DNA of 64,000 nucleotides from Shinella daejeonensis. Lineage in GTDB: Bacteria > Pseudomonadota > Alphaproteobacteria > Rhizobiales > Rhizobiaceae. The notes beneath the pieces were generated by a model. The model was not told the origin of the DNA. It did not search any database and saw only the letters and a list, made by a program, of their open reading frames with translations. Positions 1 through 8,411 of the stretch are shown here, in pieces (positions within the stretch are counted from its first letter, which is position 1; each line of letters starts with the position of its first letter). Location: the NCBI RefSeq assembly GCF_024281235.1, contig NZ_JAHWXY010000002.1, positions 124,001 to 188,000 of the forward strand, written 5' to 3'. Made by a program: the position numbers and the translations under genes.

Positions 1-886
1 GGAGTTCGTCGATGTCGTCACCGGGCTCTGGGATAGCTGGGACGAGGATGCATTCGTCATCGACAAGGAGTCGGGCGTCTTCTTCGACGACAGCAAGATG
101 CATGTGCTTGACCATGTCGGCAAGCATTTCTCCGTCCGCGGCCCGCTCAGCGTCCGCCGCTCGCCGCAGGGCCGGCCGATCCTCGTGCAGGCCGGGGTTT
201 CCGAGCCGGGCCAGCAGATTGCCGCGAAATTTTGCGACATGGTATTCATGGCCAAGAACGATCTCACATCGGCGCAGGATTACTATGCGTCCGTCAAGAA
301 CCGTCTCGAGGGATATGGGCGCAAGCGAAGCGATCTCCTGATGATGCTCGGCCTGACGCCGATCGTCGGCCGCACCCGTGAAGAGGCGCAGGAGAAATAC
401 GAGCAGTTGGAATCGCTGATCGACCCGATCGTCGGCCTGCAGTTGCTCTACCGGTCCTTCGGCGATCTGTCCCATCTGCCACTCGATGGCCCCGTGCCGA
501 AGCCCGATTTCGACAAGGTCGGCCTCAAGAGCAGCGCCCAGATGTATTACGATCTGGCCCAGAAGCAGAACCTGACGATCCGCCAGCTCTACAAGAAGCT
601 CGGCATGGCGCAGGAACACAAGACCGTGGTTGGCACCGCGAAAGACGTCGCCGACGAGATGGAGAGCTGGTTCAACGCGGGCGCCGCCGACGGCTTCAAC
701 ATCACGCCCGCCGTTCTTCCGCAAGGCATCGACGATTTCGTCGCGCTGGTGCTGCCGGAACTGCGCAAGCGCGGCCTGTTCCGCGAGGAATACGAGGGCC
801 GGACGTTGCGGGAAAATCTCGGCCTGCCCGTTCCGGCAAGCCGTTACGAGCAGCCGGCCACCACCAAGAAGCTGATGGTAGGCTGA
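1..886 (+). CDS. NtaA/SnaA/DszA-family FMN-dependent monooxygenase, 3' part
   Basis: The first in-frame codon is at base 2, and the frame is open from the window edge, so the 5' end is missing. About 294 residues remain of a family that usually runs to about 440-460. The visible part holds a WDSWDEDAF stretch, then RPILVQAG and FCDMVFMAKND, as in the C-terminal two thirds of NtaA/SnaA/DszA flavin monooxygenases. These are bacterial-luciferase-fold enzymes that use reduced FMN and O2 to cleave C-N or C-S bonds. The next gene, 16 bases downstream, is a flavin reductase, which fits a two-component monooxygenase. The substrate cannot be read from the sequence. The neighbouring betaine-type importer and aldehyde dehydrogenase make an amine or amino-carboxylate plausible, but this is inference. 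Confidence 0.88.
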   Translation, partial: EFVDVVTGLWDSWDEDAFVIDKESGVFFDDSKMHVLDHVGKHFSVRGPLSVRRSPQGRPILVQAGVSEPGQQIAAKFCDMVFMAKNDLTSAQDYYASVKNRLEGYGRKRSDLLMMLGLTPIVGRTREEAQEKYEQLESLIDPIVGLQLLYRSFGDLSHLPLDGPVPKPDFDKVGLKSSAQMYYDLAQKQNLTIRQLYKKLGMAQEHKTVVGTAKDVADEMESWFNAGAADGFNITPAVLPQGIDDFVALVLPELRKRGLFREEYEGRTLRENLGLPVPASRYEQPATTKKLMVG

Positions 887-902
887 GGTCGAGGAGGCGG
901 AC

Positions 903-1895
903 ATGCAAGCCATAGCCACGTCAAGCGTCAACGCCATCGACGTCAATCTACCGGCCGAGGAAGGCGATCCCGCCGCCGATGCGCGCCTGTTCCGGCGCTG
1001 CCTCGGGCAATACGGGACAGGCATTGCCATTATCACCGGCGAAAGCGACGGCCGGCGCGCCGCCGTGACGGTCAACTCCTTCTCGTCGGTCTCGCTCGAT
1101 CCGCCGCTCATCCTCTGGTCGATCGCCCGTACCTCTCGCAGCTTTCCGATCTTTACCGGCGGCGGGCGCTTCGCCGTCAACATTCTGTCTTCCCAGCAGA
1201 TGGACGTCTCCCGTCATTTTTCTAGCAAGATCGAGGACAAGTTCGCCGACAGCGCCTGGTCGCCGGGCGCCTATGGCACGCCGCTGATCGACGGCTGCTT
1301 GGCACATCTTGAATGCGAAACACATTCGCTGGTCGAGGGCGGCGACCATGTCATCGTCATCGGCCTCGTCAAGCGCGCCAGCCGGTTCGAGGGCACGCCG
1401 CTGCTGTTTTCGCAGGGGCAGTACAGCATCGCGGAATCCCATCCAGAGACGTCGCCGACCCCGGAAGCCAGCGGCGCCATGCCGGACACGACATCGGAGG
1501 GCACCATCGTCTCGCAGATATTCGAGGTGCATAACCTGCTGTCCTCGGTCTTCGACGAGCATCGGCGGGCGGAAGGCGTCGATATCTCGGTCGCCCGCGT
1601 CCTCGCCTGCCTTTACGATGCGGACGGCCTGAAGGCCGATCAACTGGCGGCGGCAACCTATCTCGGCCAGCGGGATACAGAAGACGCCGTTGCCGAACTT
1701 TCGCGTCGGTCGCTGCTGACCAACACGGGCGGAAGCCTGTCGCTCACGCCCGCCGGCCGGCAGGTCCGGGAGGCGATCAAACGGCGCTGGCAGGACTTCC
1801 AGCAGGCACAGATCGCGGGTATTCCCGAAGCCGATCTCAAGAGCACGATCCGGACACTGTCGAAGCTGATCGATCAAAACAAAACGATGCAATAA
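903..1895 (+). CDS. Flavin reductase with C-terminal MarR-like winged-helix extension
   Basis: The protein has 330 residues. Residues about 25-180 form a flavin-reductase-like FMN-binding domain (GTGIAIITGE, AVTVNSFSSVSLDPPLILW, FAVNILS, GDHVIVIGLV) of the kind that supplies reduced flavin to two-component monooxygenases. Residues about 205-325 look like a winged-helix MarR-type domain (ISVARVLACLYDADGLKADQLA, then LTPAGRQVREAI), so the protein is about twice the usual reductase length. The C1 reductase of Acinetobacter p-hydroxyphenylacetate hydroxylase has a comparable C-terminal MarR-like domain that inhibits the enzyme until the aromatic substrate binds. The same role here is inference. 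A GGAGG ribosome site at about 893-897 supports the ATG. It is probably co-transcribed with the monooxygenase and the GMC enzyme. Confidence 0.85.
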   Translation: MQAIATSSVNAIDVNLPAEEGDPAADARLFRRCLGQYGTGIAIITGESDGRRAAVTVNSFSSVSLDPPLILWSIARTSRSFPIFTGGGRFAVNILSSQQMDVSRHFSSKIEDKFADSAWSPGAYGTPLIDGCLAHLECETHSLVEGGDHVIVIGLVKRASRFEGTPLLFSQGQYSIAESHPETSPTPEASGAMPDTTSEGTIVSQIFEVHNLLSSVFDEHRRAEGVDISVARVLACLYDADGLKADQLAAATYLGQRDTEDAVAELSRRSLLTNTGGSLSLTPAGRQVREAIKRRWQDFQQAQIAGIPEADLKSTIRTLSKLIDQNKTMQ

Positions 1896-1906
1896 TCGGG
1901 GCAGCC

Positions 1907-3511
1907 ATGAACTGGGACTATATCGTCATCGGCGCGGGCTCGGCCGGCTGCGTTCTCGCCAATCGGCTGAGCGCCGACCCCGCGATCAAGGTGCTGCTCC
2001 TCGAGGCCGGCGGCAGCGACAAGAAATTTAACATCATGATGCCCTCGCTCGCCTTCAAGGCGATGGCGGACAGGCGCACCAACTGGAAATTCATCGCCGA
2101 GCCGGATCCGACGCGCAACAACCGCCGGGACATGGTGCCGCGCGGCAAGGTGCTTGGCGGCTCAAGCTCGATCAATGCAATGTTCTACGTGCGCGGCAAT
2201 CGCGGCGATTACGACCACTGGGCGCAGCTCGGAAACCGCGGCTGGTCCTATGACGAGATCCTCCCCTACTTCAAAAAGGTCGAGGACAACCGCGACGGCA
2301 TGACCGACATCTACGGCAAGGGCGGCCCGATCGTCGTCAGCACGGTGCGCAAGCCGCCGAAGCTGGCGCATGTCTTCATCGAGGCGATGCAGGAGCTGGG
2401 TTACCCGCACAACCCCGCCTACAATGCCGAGCCGACCGAAGGCGTCGCCTTCAGCCAGGTGACGCAGCATCGGGGGATACGCTTCAGCGCGGCGAGAGGC
2501 TACCTGGACCCGATCAAGTCCCGGCCGAACCTGAAGATCGTGACGGGCGCGCTCGTGCGCAGGATCGTGTTCGACGGCCGCCGCGCGGCAGGCGTGGAAT
2601 TCGACAGCGGCGGGACGACCCGGATCGAGCGATGCACCGGAGAAGTGATCCTGGCGGCGAGCGCCATCAATTCGCCAAAGCTCCTGATGCTCTCCGGTAT
2701 CGGTCCCGGCGACCAGCTCCGGGCCCTCGGCATCACGGTTCTTCACGACAGTCCCGGCGTCGGCCGTAATCTCCAGGAACATCCGAGCACGCAGGTGAAA
2801 GCCTATGTGAACGTCAAGACGCCGAACCAGGAGTTCAACCTTCTCGGCATCCTGAAATACGGCGCGCAGTTTCTGTTCGATCGCTCGGGTTATGCCACCT
2901 ATACCTATACCGGCATGGGACTGATCCGGACGCGGCCGGATCTCGAGTATCCCGACATCCAGTATCATTTCGGCGCCTTCTCCGCGAATTACACCGACGA
3001 GGGCATCGAGATGCAGAAGGAGGCTGCGATCAACCTGCAGCCCAACGTCAACAATTCGCGCAGCCGCGGCTATCTGGAACTGCGCTCGGCCGATCCGAAC
3101 GAGCAGCCGAAAATCCAGTTGAACCTTCTCAGCGACCCTTACGACATCGAGACGCTGATGGCCGGTGGCAGGATCGCCCGGGCAGCGCTGCAATCGAAAG
3201 CCTTCGCCCCCTATGTCATCGGCGAGATGAAGCCCGGCAAGGACGTGCAGACGGACGACGAGTGGATCGCCTATATGCGCGAGAATGCCAGCGGCAGCTA
3301 CCACCCTTGCGGAACCTGCAAGATGGGGATCGATCCCGCAGCCGTCGTGACGCCGGAACTCAAGGTCATCGGTGTCGAAGGCCTGCGTGTCGTGGATTCC
3401 TCGATCATCCCGCAGATACCGAGCTGCAACCTGAACGCCATCAGCATGGCGATCGGCGAAAAAGGCGCCGATCTGATCCTGCGGGAAAGAGCCGCGCGCG
3501 CCGCAGCCTGA
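1907..3511 (+). CDS. GMC-family FAD oxidoreductase (choline-dehydrogenase-like)
   Basis: This 534-residue protein starts with the ADP-binding motif GAGSAGCVLANRLS and has the family signature GKVLGGSSSINAMFYVRG near residue 85. A second signature, GEVILAASAINSPKLLMLSGIGP, lies at about 245-270. The C-terminus carries SYHPCGTCKMG and SCNLNAISMAIGEKGADLI, where the family's catalytic His and the His/Asn partner lie. Members oxidise alcohols to aldehydes with FAD. Choline, glucose and aryl-alcohol enzymes all belong to the family, so the substrate is open. An aldehyde dehydrogenase encoded convergently just downstream could use the product. It is the last gene of the plus-strand set and is followed by a strong terminator. 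Confidence 0.9.
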   Translation: MNWDYIVIGAGSAGCVLANRLSADPAIKVLLLEAGGSDKKFNIMMPSLAFKAMADRRTNWKFIAEPDPTRNNRRDMVPRGKVLGGSSSINAMFYVRGNRGDYDHWAQLGNRGWSYDEILPYFKKVEDNRDGMTDIYGKGGPIVVSTVRKPPKLAHVFIEAMQELGYPHNPAYNAEPTEGVAFSQVTQHRGIRFSAARGYLDPIKSRPNLKIVTGALVRRIVFDGRRAAGVEFDSGGTTRIERCTGEVILAASAINSPKLLMLSGIGPGDQLRALGITVLHDSPGVGRNLQEHPSTQVKAYVNVKTPNQEFNLLGILKYGAQFLFDRSGYATYTYTGMGLIRTRPDLEYPDIQYHFGAFSANYTDEGIEMQKEAAINLQPNVNNSRSRGYLELRSADPNEQPKIQLNLLSDPYDIETLMAGGRIARAALQSKAFAPYVIGEMKPGKDVQTDDEWIAYMRENASGSYHPCGTCKMGIDPAAVVTPELKVIGVEGLRVVDSSIIPQIPSCNLNAISMAIGEKGADLILRERAARAAA

Positions 3512-3550
3512 GAATAAGAGGATATTGGCTTCAAGATTGGGGTGGGTCGA

Positions 3551-3579
3551 ACGGGGATACGGCAACGTATCCCCGTTTT
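3551..3579 (+). terminator. Rho-independent terminator after the GMC gene
   Basis: An 11-bp perfect stem (ACGGGGATACG at 3551-3561 and its complement at 3566-3576) closes a GCAA tetraloop and runs into a short T tract. It lies 40 bases after the GMC stop and just before the end of the convergent aldehyde dehydrogenase, so it can insulate both transcripts. Confidence 0.85.
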
Positions 3580-3590
3580 CGACTTTGCCG

Positions 3591-5018
3591 TCAGCCTTGC
3601 AGGCCGCCGATGGCCTTCACCTCGACGAAGGCCTCGAAGCCGGCCTCGCCGCATTCCCGGCCATTGCCCGACTGCTTGAACCCGCCGAAAGGCGCCGAGG
3701 CATCCCATGCCGGATAGTTGATCGTTACCTGGCCGGCCCGCAACTGCCTGGCAATCTTGCCGGCCTTCGACAGGTCGGCGCATTGCAGATAGGCCGCAAG
3801 GCCATAGGGCGTATCGTTGGCGATCGCGATCGCATCGTCGATACTGTCATAGGGAATGAGGCTGACGACCGGGCCGAACATTTCTTCGCGCGCAGATGTC
3901 ATACCGGGCGTGACATCGGCAAAGACGGTCGGCTGCACGAAATAGCCTCGATCCAAGGTCGGTGGCCGCTCGCTGCCACCCGTCACGACCGTCGCACCTT
4001 CGGCGATCGTTCGGTCGATCAGCGTCTTGACCCGTTCGTACTGCCGTTCGTTCATGACCGGACCGAGCATCACCTGATCGTCGGTGACATCGCCGAGCAC
4101 GACGGACTGCGCGGCCCTGCGGGCGTATTCGATCGCCTTGGCCTGCAGATGCCGGGGGACAAGCATGCGCGTCGGGGCCGTGCAGGACTGACCGGCATTA
4201 CGATAGGCGCCGAGCACGCCCTTGGTGACGGCGCTTTCCAGATCGACATCCTCGATGAGGATGTTCGCCGAATTGCCGCCAAGCTCCTGATGGACGCGCT
4301 TGACGGTATCGGCGGCGCTTTTCGCCACCTGCACCCCGGCGCGGGTCGAGCCGGTGAAGGACACCATGTCGACGCCGGGATGGCGCGCCATGGCTTCGCC
4401 GACGGTCGGCCCGTCGCCGTTGACGAGATTGAAGACACCGGCCGGGAAACCGGCGTCGTGCAAAATTTCAGCAAACAGCATCGGGCTGATCGGCGCATAT
4501 TCGCTCGGCTTCAGCACCACCGTGCAACCGGTCGCCAAGGCCGGCATGACCTTGGTGACGATCTGAAGCACCGGGAAATTCCACGGCGTGATCAGCGCGC
4601 AGACGCCTATCGGCTCCAGCGACAGCAATGTCGGACCCGCCATGCGCTCGAATTCGTAATATTCGAGAATCCGGATCGCATCGGCGATGTGGGCGCGCGC
4701 GCCGGCGATCTGCGCCTGGCGCGCAAAGGTGATCGGCGCACCCATTTCGAGCGTCGTCAGTTGCGCCAGATCCTCGGCGCGTTCATCGAAAATCGAAAGC
4801 GCCCGCCGGAACAGTTCCAGCCGCTCTTCGCGGGAGGATTGGCTGTAGGTGGCGAACGCCCGGCGCGCGGCCGCGACCGCCTGGTCGACGTCTTCCGCCG
4901 TGCCCATGGCGATCGTTCCGGCGACCTCCTCGGTCGCGGGATTGATGACGTCGCGTCGCGGCCGACCCTCCGTGGTGACGAATCGGCCGTCGATAAAGAA
5001 ATGATCGAGATAATTCAA
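3591..5018 (-). CDS. NAD(P)-dependent aldehyde dehydrogenase
   Basis: The 475-residue protein is full-length for the family. It shows PWNFPVLQI, the FTGSTRAG cofactor loop, ELGGNSAN with the general-base Glu, and NAGQSCTAPTRM with the catalytic Cys. The C-terminal FGGFKQSGNGRE stretch is also typical. It oxidises an aldehyde to the acid. The start is a TTG that overlaps the stop of the upstream ABC ATPase as TTGA, with a GGAG ribosome site 8 bases before it, so translation is probably coupled to the importer. Context suggests it finishes oxidation of an imported amine-derived aldehyde, for example betaine aldehyde, but that is not shown. It is clearly paralogous to the aldehyde dehydrogenase at 19397-20827. 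Confidence 0.93.
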   Translation of the reverse strand: MNYLDHFFIDGRFVTTEGRPRRDVINPATEEVAGTIAMGTAEDVDQAVAAARRAFATYSQSSREERLELFRRALSIFDERAEDLAQLTTLEMGAPITFARQAQIAGARAHIADAIRILEYYEFERMAGPTLLSLEPIGVCALITPWNFPVLQIVTKVMPALATGCTVVLKPSEYAPISPMLFAEILHDAGFPAGVFNLVNGDGPTVGEAMARHPGVDMVSFTGSTRAGVQVAKSAADTVKRVHQELGGNSANILIEDVDLESAVTKGVLGAYRNAGQSCTAPTRMLVPRHLQAKAIEYARRAAQSVVLGDVTDDQVMLGPVMNERQYERVKTLIDRTIAEGATVVTGGSERPPTLDRGYFVQPTVFADVTPGMTSAREEMFGPVVSLIPYDSIDDAIAIANDTPYGLAAYLQCADLSKAGKIARQLRAGQVTINYPAWDASAPFGGFKQSGNGRECGEAGFEAFVEVKAIGGLQG

Positions 5019-6115
5019 AGAGCATGCTCCTGCTGTTGCTGGTCGTGCTGGTCGCGGCGCGGTATCTCGCCGGGCTGTTCCCGGCGGGCGCCGCGCGGCA
5101 CGAGGGCCTTGAAGACATCGGCCATCTTGACGACGCCCACCGGCACGCCGTCCTTCATCACCAGGAAGGACCGGGTGACATCTCCCTGTGACCGGGCGAT
5201 CAGATGTTCCAGATTGTCGTCGGCATCGACCTTCCCGTCCGTGCCGGAGTTGGTCACGATGCCGGGGATCATGGCCGATTCTGCCCGCAGCACGCGCGCG
5301 AGATTGATGTCATTGACGAACTTCTGAATGTAATTATCGGCCGGGTTGAGGATGATATCCTGCGGTTCGCCCTGCTGCACGACGACGCCGTCCTTCAGGA
5401 TCACGAGATGATCGGCGATCTTCAGGGACTCGTCGAGGTCGTGGGTAATGAAGACGATCGTCTTGTCCAATTCCTTCTGAAGCTCCAGCAGCAGGTTCTG
5501 CATGTCCGTGCGGATCAGGGGATCAAGCGCCGAAAAGGCCTCGTCCATCAGCATGACGTCGGAATTCGAGGCCAGCGCTCGGGCGATGCCGACGCGTTGC
5601 TGCATGCCGCCGGAGAGTTGTTGCGGATAATAGCTCTCGAAGCCCTTGAGGCCGAGACGTTCCAGCCACTTCAATGCATTCCGGCGTGCATCGGCCTCGC
5701 TGTCGCCGCGGGCGCGTTGCGCCATCTCGACATTCTGCTGCACCCGCATATGCGGCATGAGCGCGAAGTTCTGGAAGACCATGGACATGCGGAACCGCCG
5801 AAGCTCCCGCAAAGGCGCGCCCGTCAGTCCCGCGACATCCGTGCCATCGAGCAGGATCTGGCCGGCGGTCGGCTTGATCAGTCCGTTGAGATGGCGGATC
5901 AACGTCGACTTGCCGGAACCGGAAAGCCCCATGATGACGGTAATCTCACCACGGCGCATATCGACATTGATGTCCTGCAGCCCGAGCACATGGCTATGCT
6001 CCTTCAGCAACTCCGCCTTGCCCATGCCCTCCTTGACCTTGGGGACCATGGCCTCGGGGTCGGAACCGAAGATCTTGTAGAGGTTGCGGATCGCGATCTT
6101 GGGATGTTCGGTCAA
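5015..6115 (-). CDS. Glycine-betaine/choline-type ABC transporter ATPase (ProV-like)
   Basis: About 366 residues. The N-terminal IRNLYKIFG segment and the insert before the Walker A are typical of ProV/OpuAA. The Walker A is GLSGSGKSTL, the signature LSGGMQQRVGIARAL, and the Walker B MLMDEAFSALDP. A C-terminal CBS-like region follows (SFLVMKDGVPVGVVKMADV), which in relatives senses osmotic state or nucleotides. The start is a TTG at 6115 that overlaps the permease stop as TTGA, preceded by an AGGGGAAAGG ribosome site. The open frame continues upstream without homology, so the longer reading is rejected. It energises uptake by the adjoining permease and binding protein. Confidence 0.92.
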   Translation of the reverse strand: MTEHPKIAIRNLYKIFGSDPEAMVPKVKEGMGKAELLKEHSHVLGLQDINVDMRRGEITVIMGLSGSGKSTLIRHLNGLIKPTAGQILLDGTDVAGLTGAPLRELRRFRMSMVFQNFALMPHMRVQQNVEMAQRARGDSEADARRNALKWLERLGLKGFESYYPQQLSGGMQQRVGIARALASNSDVMLMDEAFSALDPLIRTDMQNLLLELQKELDKTIVFITHDLDESLKIADHLVILKDGVVVQQGEPQDIILNPADNYIQKFVNDINLARVLRAESAMIPGIVTNSGTDGKVDADDNLEHLIARSQGDVTRSFLVMKDGVPVGVVKMADVFKALVPRGARREQPGEIPRRDQHDQQQQEHAL

Positions 6116-7163
6116 TGGCCTTTCCCCTGCGGCTGGAGAGTGGAGTTTACCCGCGACATCGACGCCTTGCTCACCCGGTCGAAATTGATCGCCAACAGGA
6201 CGATGCCGAGGCCCGCGACAAGGCCGACTCCGAGCTCGAGATTGTTGATGCCGCGCAGTACCAGCACGCCGAGACCTGGCGCCGAAACCAGCGATGCGAT
6301 CACCACCATGGACAGCGACATCATGATCGTCTGGTTGACGCCGGCCATGATGCTGGGAAGCGCGAGCGGCATCTCGACCTTGAACAGCTTTTGCCAGCGA
6401 TCGAGGCCGAAAGCGTCGGCCGCCTCGCCAACGCTGCCATCGACCATGCGGATACCGAGATTGGTCAGCCGGATCACCGGGACCACCGCGTAGAGGATGA
6501 TCGCGATGCCGTAGAGCTTCGACTCGGTCACCGAGAACAGAAAGATCAGCGGAATTAGATAAACGAAGGAGGGCAGCGTCTGAAGCATGTCCAGCACCGG
6601 CAGCGACCACCGCTCCATACGCTGGCTTTTCGACATGAGGATGCCGATGGGGATGCCGATCAGAATGCAAATGAAGGTGCAGGAGAATACGATCACCATC
6701 GTCTGCAGCGCATAGTGAAGGTGATCGACGAAGCCGAGCGCAAACAGCGTCGCGGCCACCAGGACCAGGATCGGCCACGAACGGCTGGCGAGATAGACGA
6801 TGATCAGCAGCGCAGCGACCAACGCCCACCAGGGAACGACTTCCACCACCCGGAGCGAAAAATCGAGAAGCCAAGAGAGAGAGGCTGCGTCAGCGGGTCG
6901 AGCACGGTTTTCAACGTGACGCGCAAATAGAGGAAGCCACTTTCAATCCCCGAGGTCAGGCCACGCGTGCGCGGCACGGCATGACAGGCGTCGTGCAGGG
7001 CATCGAGCGAGGGAAACGGCGCATCCGCCCACGACTGACCGCCCCCGTCGGCATCCTTGCTTTTCTTCAGCAGCTCGGCCATGCTCATCGGGCCTTTGCT
7101 CTCGGAAGCGTCGCACCAGTCGCGAAGTCCAAGCGCATTGAATAATCCATCGTAGAAAGCCAT
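6112..7163 (-). pseudogene. Betaine-type ABC transporter permease (ProW-like), apparent frameshift
   Basis: The C-terminal 245 residues hold a clear ProW permease with several membrane helices and the ATPase-contact loop (EAADAFGLDRWQKLFKVEMPLALPSIMAG). The expected N-terminal part lies in another frame, starting MAFYDGLFNALGLRDW at 7163 and running to TVLDPLTQPLS. The two frames meet at an (AG)5 run on the plus strand (6874-6883, CT repeats in the gene). Removing one CT unit joins PLTQPLS to WLLDFSLRVVE in one frame, giving a protein of about 349 residues. The internal GTG at 6849 has no good ribosome site. This is therefore a real slippage mutation, a switchable repeat, or a sequencing error. 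Only the position and the repeat are directly visible. Confidence 0.75.
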
Positions 7164-7224
7164 CGCTCTCCTCCGTTCGCAACGGCGTCATGATAGACAG
7201 CCGCTTCCGCTCAAGGCCAAGAAA

Positions 7225-7267
7225 AACGAAAAGGGGCCTGCGATGACCAATGCGCCACGCAGACCCC
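7225..7267 (-). terminator. Hairpin with T tract between binding-protein and permease genes
   Basis: On the minus strand a GGGG-T-CTGCG / CGCAG-C-CCCC stem (7233-7267) with one mismatch is followed by TTTTCGTTTTTC. It lies directly after the binding-protein stop. Partial termination or 3'-end protection here would give more binding protein than permease, which is usual for such operons. That function is inference. Confidence 0.65.
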
Positions 7268-7273
7268 ACAGGC

Positions 7274-8245
7274 TTACTTGACGATGGCCGTCACCTTGGC
7301 CTTGGCATCCTCGGACAGCCAGTTCGGCCACACATCCATGTAGGTCGTCAGGAAATAAACGGCGGTCTCGTCTGCCGTCGCCTTGTTCTCTTCCTGCCAG
7401 GCGAGCAGCCCGTTCATGATTTCGTTGGTAAAGCTCACCTTGCTCATCAGGGCCACGATTTCCGGATTGGCGTCATGGAAAGGCTTGGCCATGGTGGTGA
7501 GGACCGTCGCCTTCGGCCAGCCGGTCCTGGCCGGAGTCGCGCAATCGACGGTCGCGTTGCATTTGGCTTTTTCCTTGTCAACGGTACCCATGTCGACTTC
7601 GACCATTTTGTATTTGCCGAGGATACTGGTCGGAGCCCAGTAATAGCCGAACCACGGCTCCTTAGCCGTATGTGCGGACGCGATGGACGCAGCAAGCGTC
7701 TCAAGCGAACCGTGATTGAACACCTCGATGCCGTGCTTTTCGAGTTCAAAGGCTTTGATCAGGTTGTCGTTGGACGTGCGGCAACCTGTGCCGACAGGGC
7801 AGTTAACGAATCGGCCACCGACAAGCGTCGGATTCGCCAGGATTCCATCGATCGTCTTCAGTTCGGGATGGGCCTCGGCGAGATAGTCGGGAATCCACCA
7901 GGCGTCGACGCCGCCGTCCGACAGCACGTCGGCGACCTTGACGATCTTTCCTTCCTTCTCGAGCTTGTAGTAGATGTCCGCGACACCGGGCCAGACTTCC
8001 GTGAGGATGTCCGGCTGGCCCGTCTCCGCAAGAGACGTCAGCGCCGGCACGGTGGAGGTCGGAACCTTCTTCACCGTACAGCCGTAGCCCTGCTCCATCA
8101 GGAAGCTGGAGACCGCCGTCACGACGGCCGAGGACGCCCAGTTCATCTCGGTAATCGTGACGGTGTCACAAGCCGCGTTCGCGGAAGACGTGCCGGCAAG
8201 AAAACCGGCGCTGACCATGCCCACTGCTGCAAGGATAGACTTCAT
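7274..8245 (-). CDS. Glycine-betaine/choline-type periplasmic binding protein (ProX/OpuAC-like)
   Basis: About 323 residues from the ATG at 8245, which gives an ordinary signal peptide (MKSILAAVGMVSAGFLAGTS, cleavage near ANA-AC). The open frame reaches 8332, but that start would bury the signal. The mature part begins CDTVTITEMNWASSA and contains ILTEVWPGVADIYYK, GYYWAPTSI and the closing PNWLSEDAKAKVTAIVK, as in the QAT-family binding proteins for quaternary amines. Two Cys pairs (CPVGTGC and KCNATVDC) may form disulfides in the periplasm. It is the first gene of a four-gene unit: binding protein, permease, ATPase, aldehyde dehydrogenase. A divergent LysR gene starts 166 bases away. Confidence 0.9.
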   Translation of the reverse strand: MKSILAAVGMVSAGFLAGTSSANAACDTVTITEMNWASSAVVTAVSSFLMEQGYGCTVKKVPTSTVPALTSLAETGQPDILTEVWPGVADIYYKLEKEGKIVKVADVLSDGGVDAWWIPDYLAEAHPELKTIDGILANPTLVGGRFVNCPVGTGCRTSNDNLIKAFELEKHGIEVFNHGSLETLAASIASAHTAKEPWFGYYWAPTSILGKYKMVEVDMGTVDKEKAKCNATVDCATPARTGWPKATVLTTMAKPFHDANPEIVALMSKVSFTNEIMNGLLAWQEENKATADETAVYFLTTYMDVWPNWLSEDAKAKVTAIVK

Positions 8246-8360
8246 TTCTCGTTCCCCTGTTGGCGTTTTGCCGATAACCATCCGCATGACACAGTTCCAT
8301 GCTGGCGCTCCCGGATGATTAGACCGTTTCATGCTGATCTACGAGCAGATTACGGTCGAG

Positions 8361-8389
8361 TTGACAGATAACAAGTTGCTAAATACCTA
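8361..8389 (+). promoter_or_regulatory. Candidate promoter of the LysR gene
   Basis: A perfect TTGACA lies at 8361-8366, followed after 17 bases by a weak -10 (TACCTA, 8384-8389). Transcription from here would start near 8396, which favours the ATG at 8412 over the in-frame starts at 8331 and 8394. The 166-base divergent gap should also hold the LysR operator, but I could not pick a convincing T-N11-A site. Confidence 0.4.
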
Positions 8390-8411
8390 CGGGATGCGTA
8401 AGTTTGGCTTT

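Noticed and set aside
2162-3565. A 467-codon frame antisense to the GMC gene
   Set aside because: It mirrors the coding bias of a conserved gene on the other strand and shows no protein features.
3525-5327. A 600-codon plus-strand frame over the aldehyde dehydrogenase
   Set aside because: It is a shadow of the conserved minus-strand enzyme.
6112-6849. A 245-residue permease starting at an internal GTG as the complete gene
   Set aside because: There is no ribosome site, and the missing N-terminal part is readable upstream in another frame, which fits a frameshift better.
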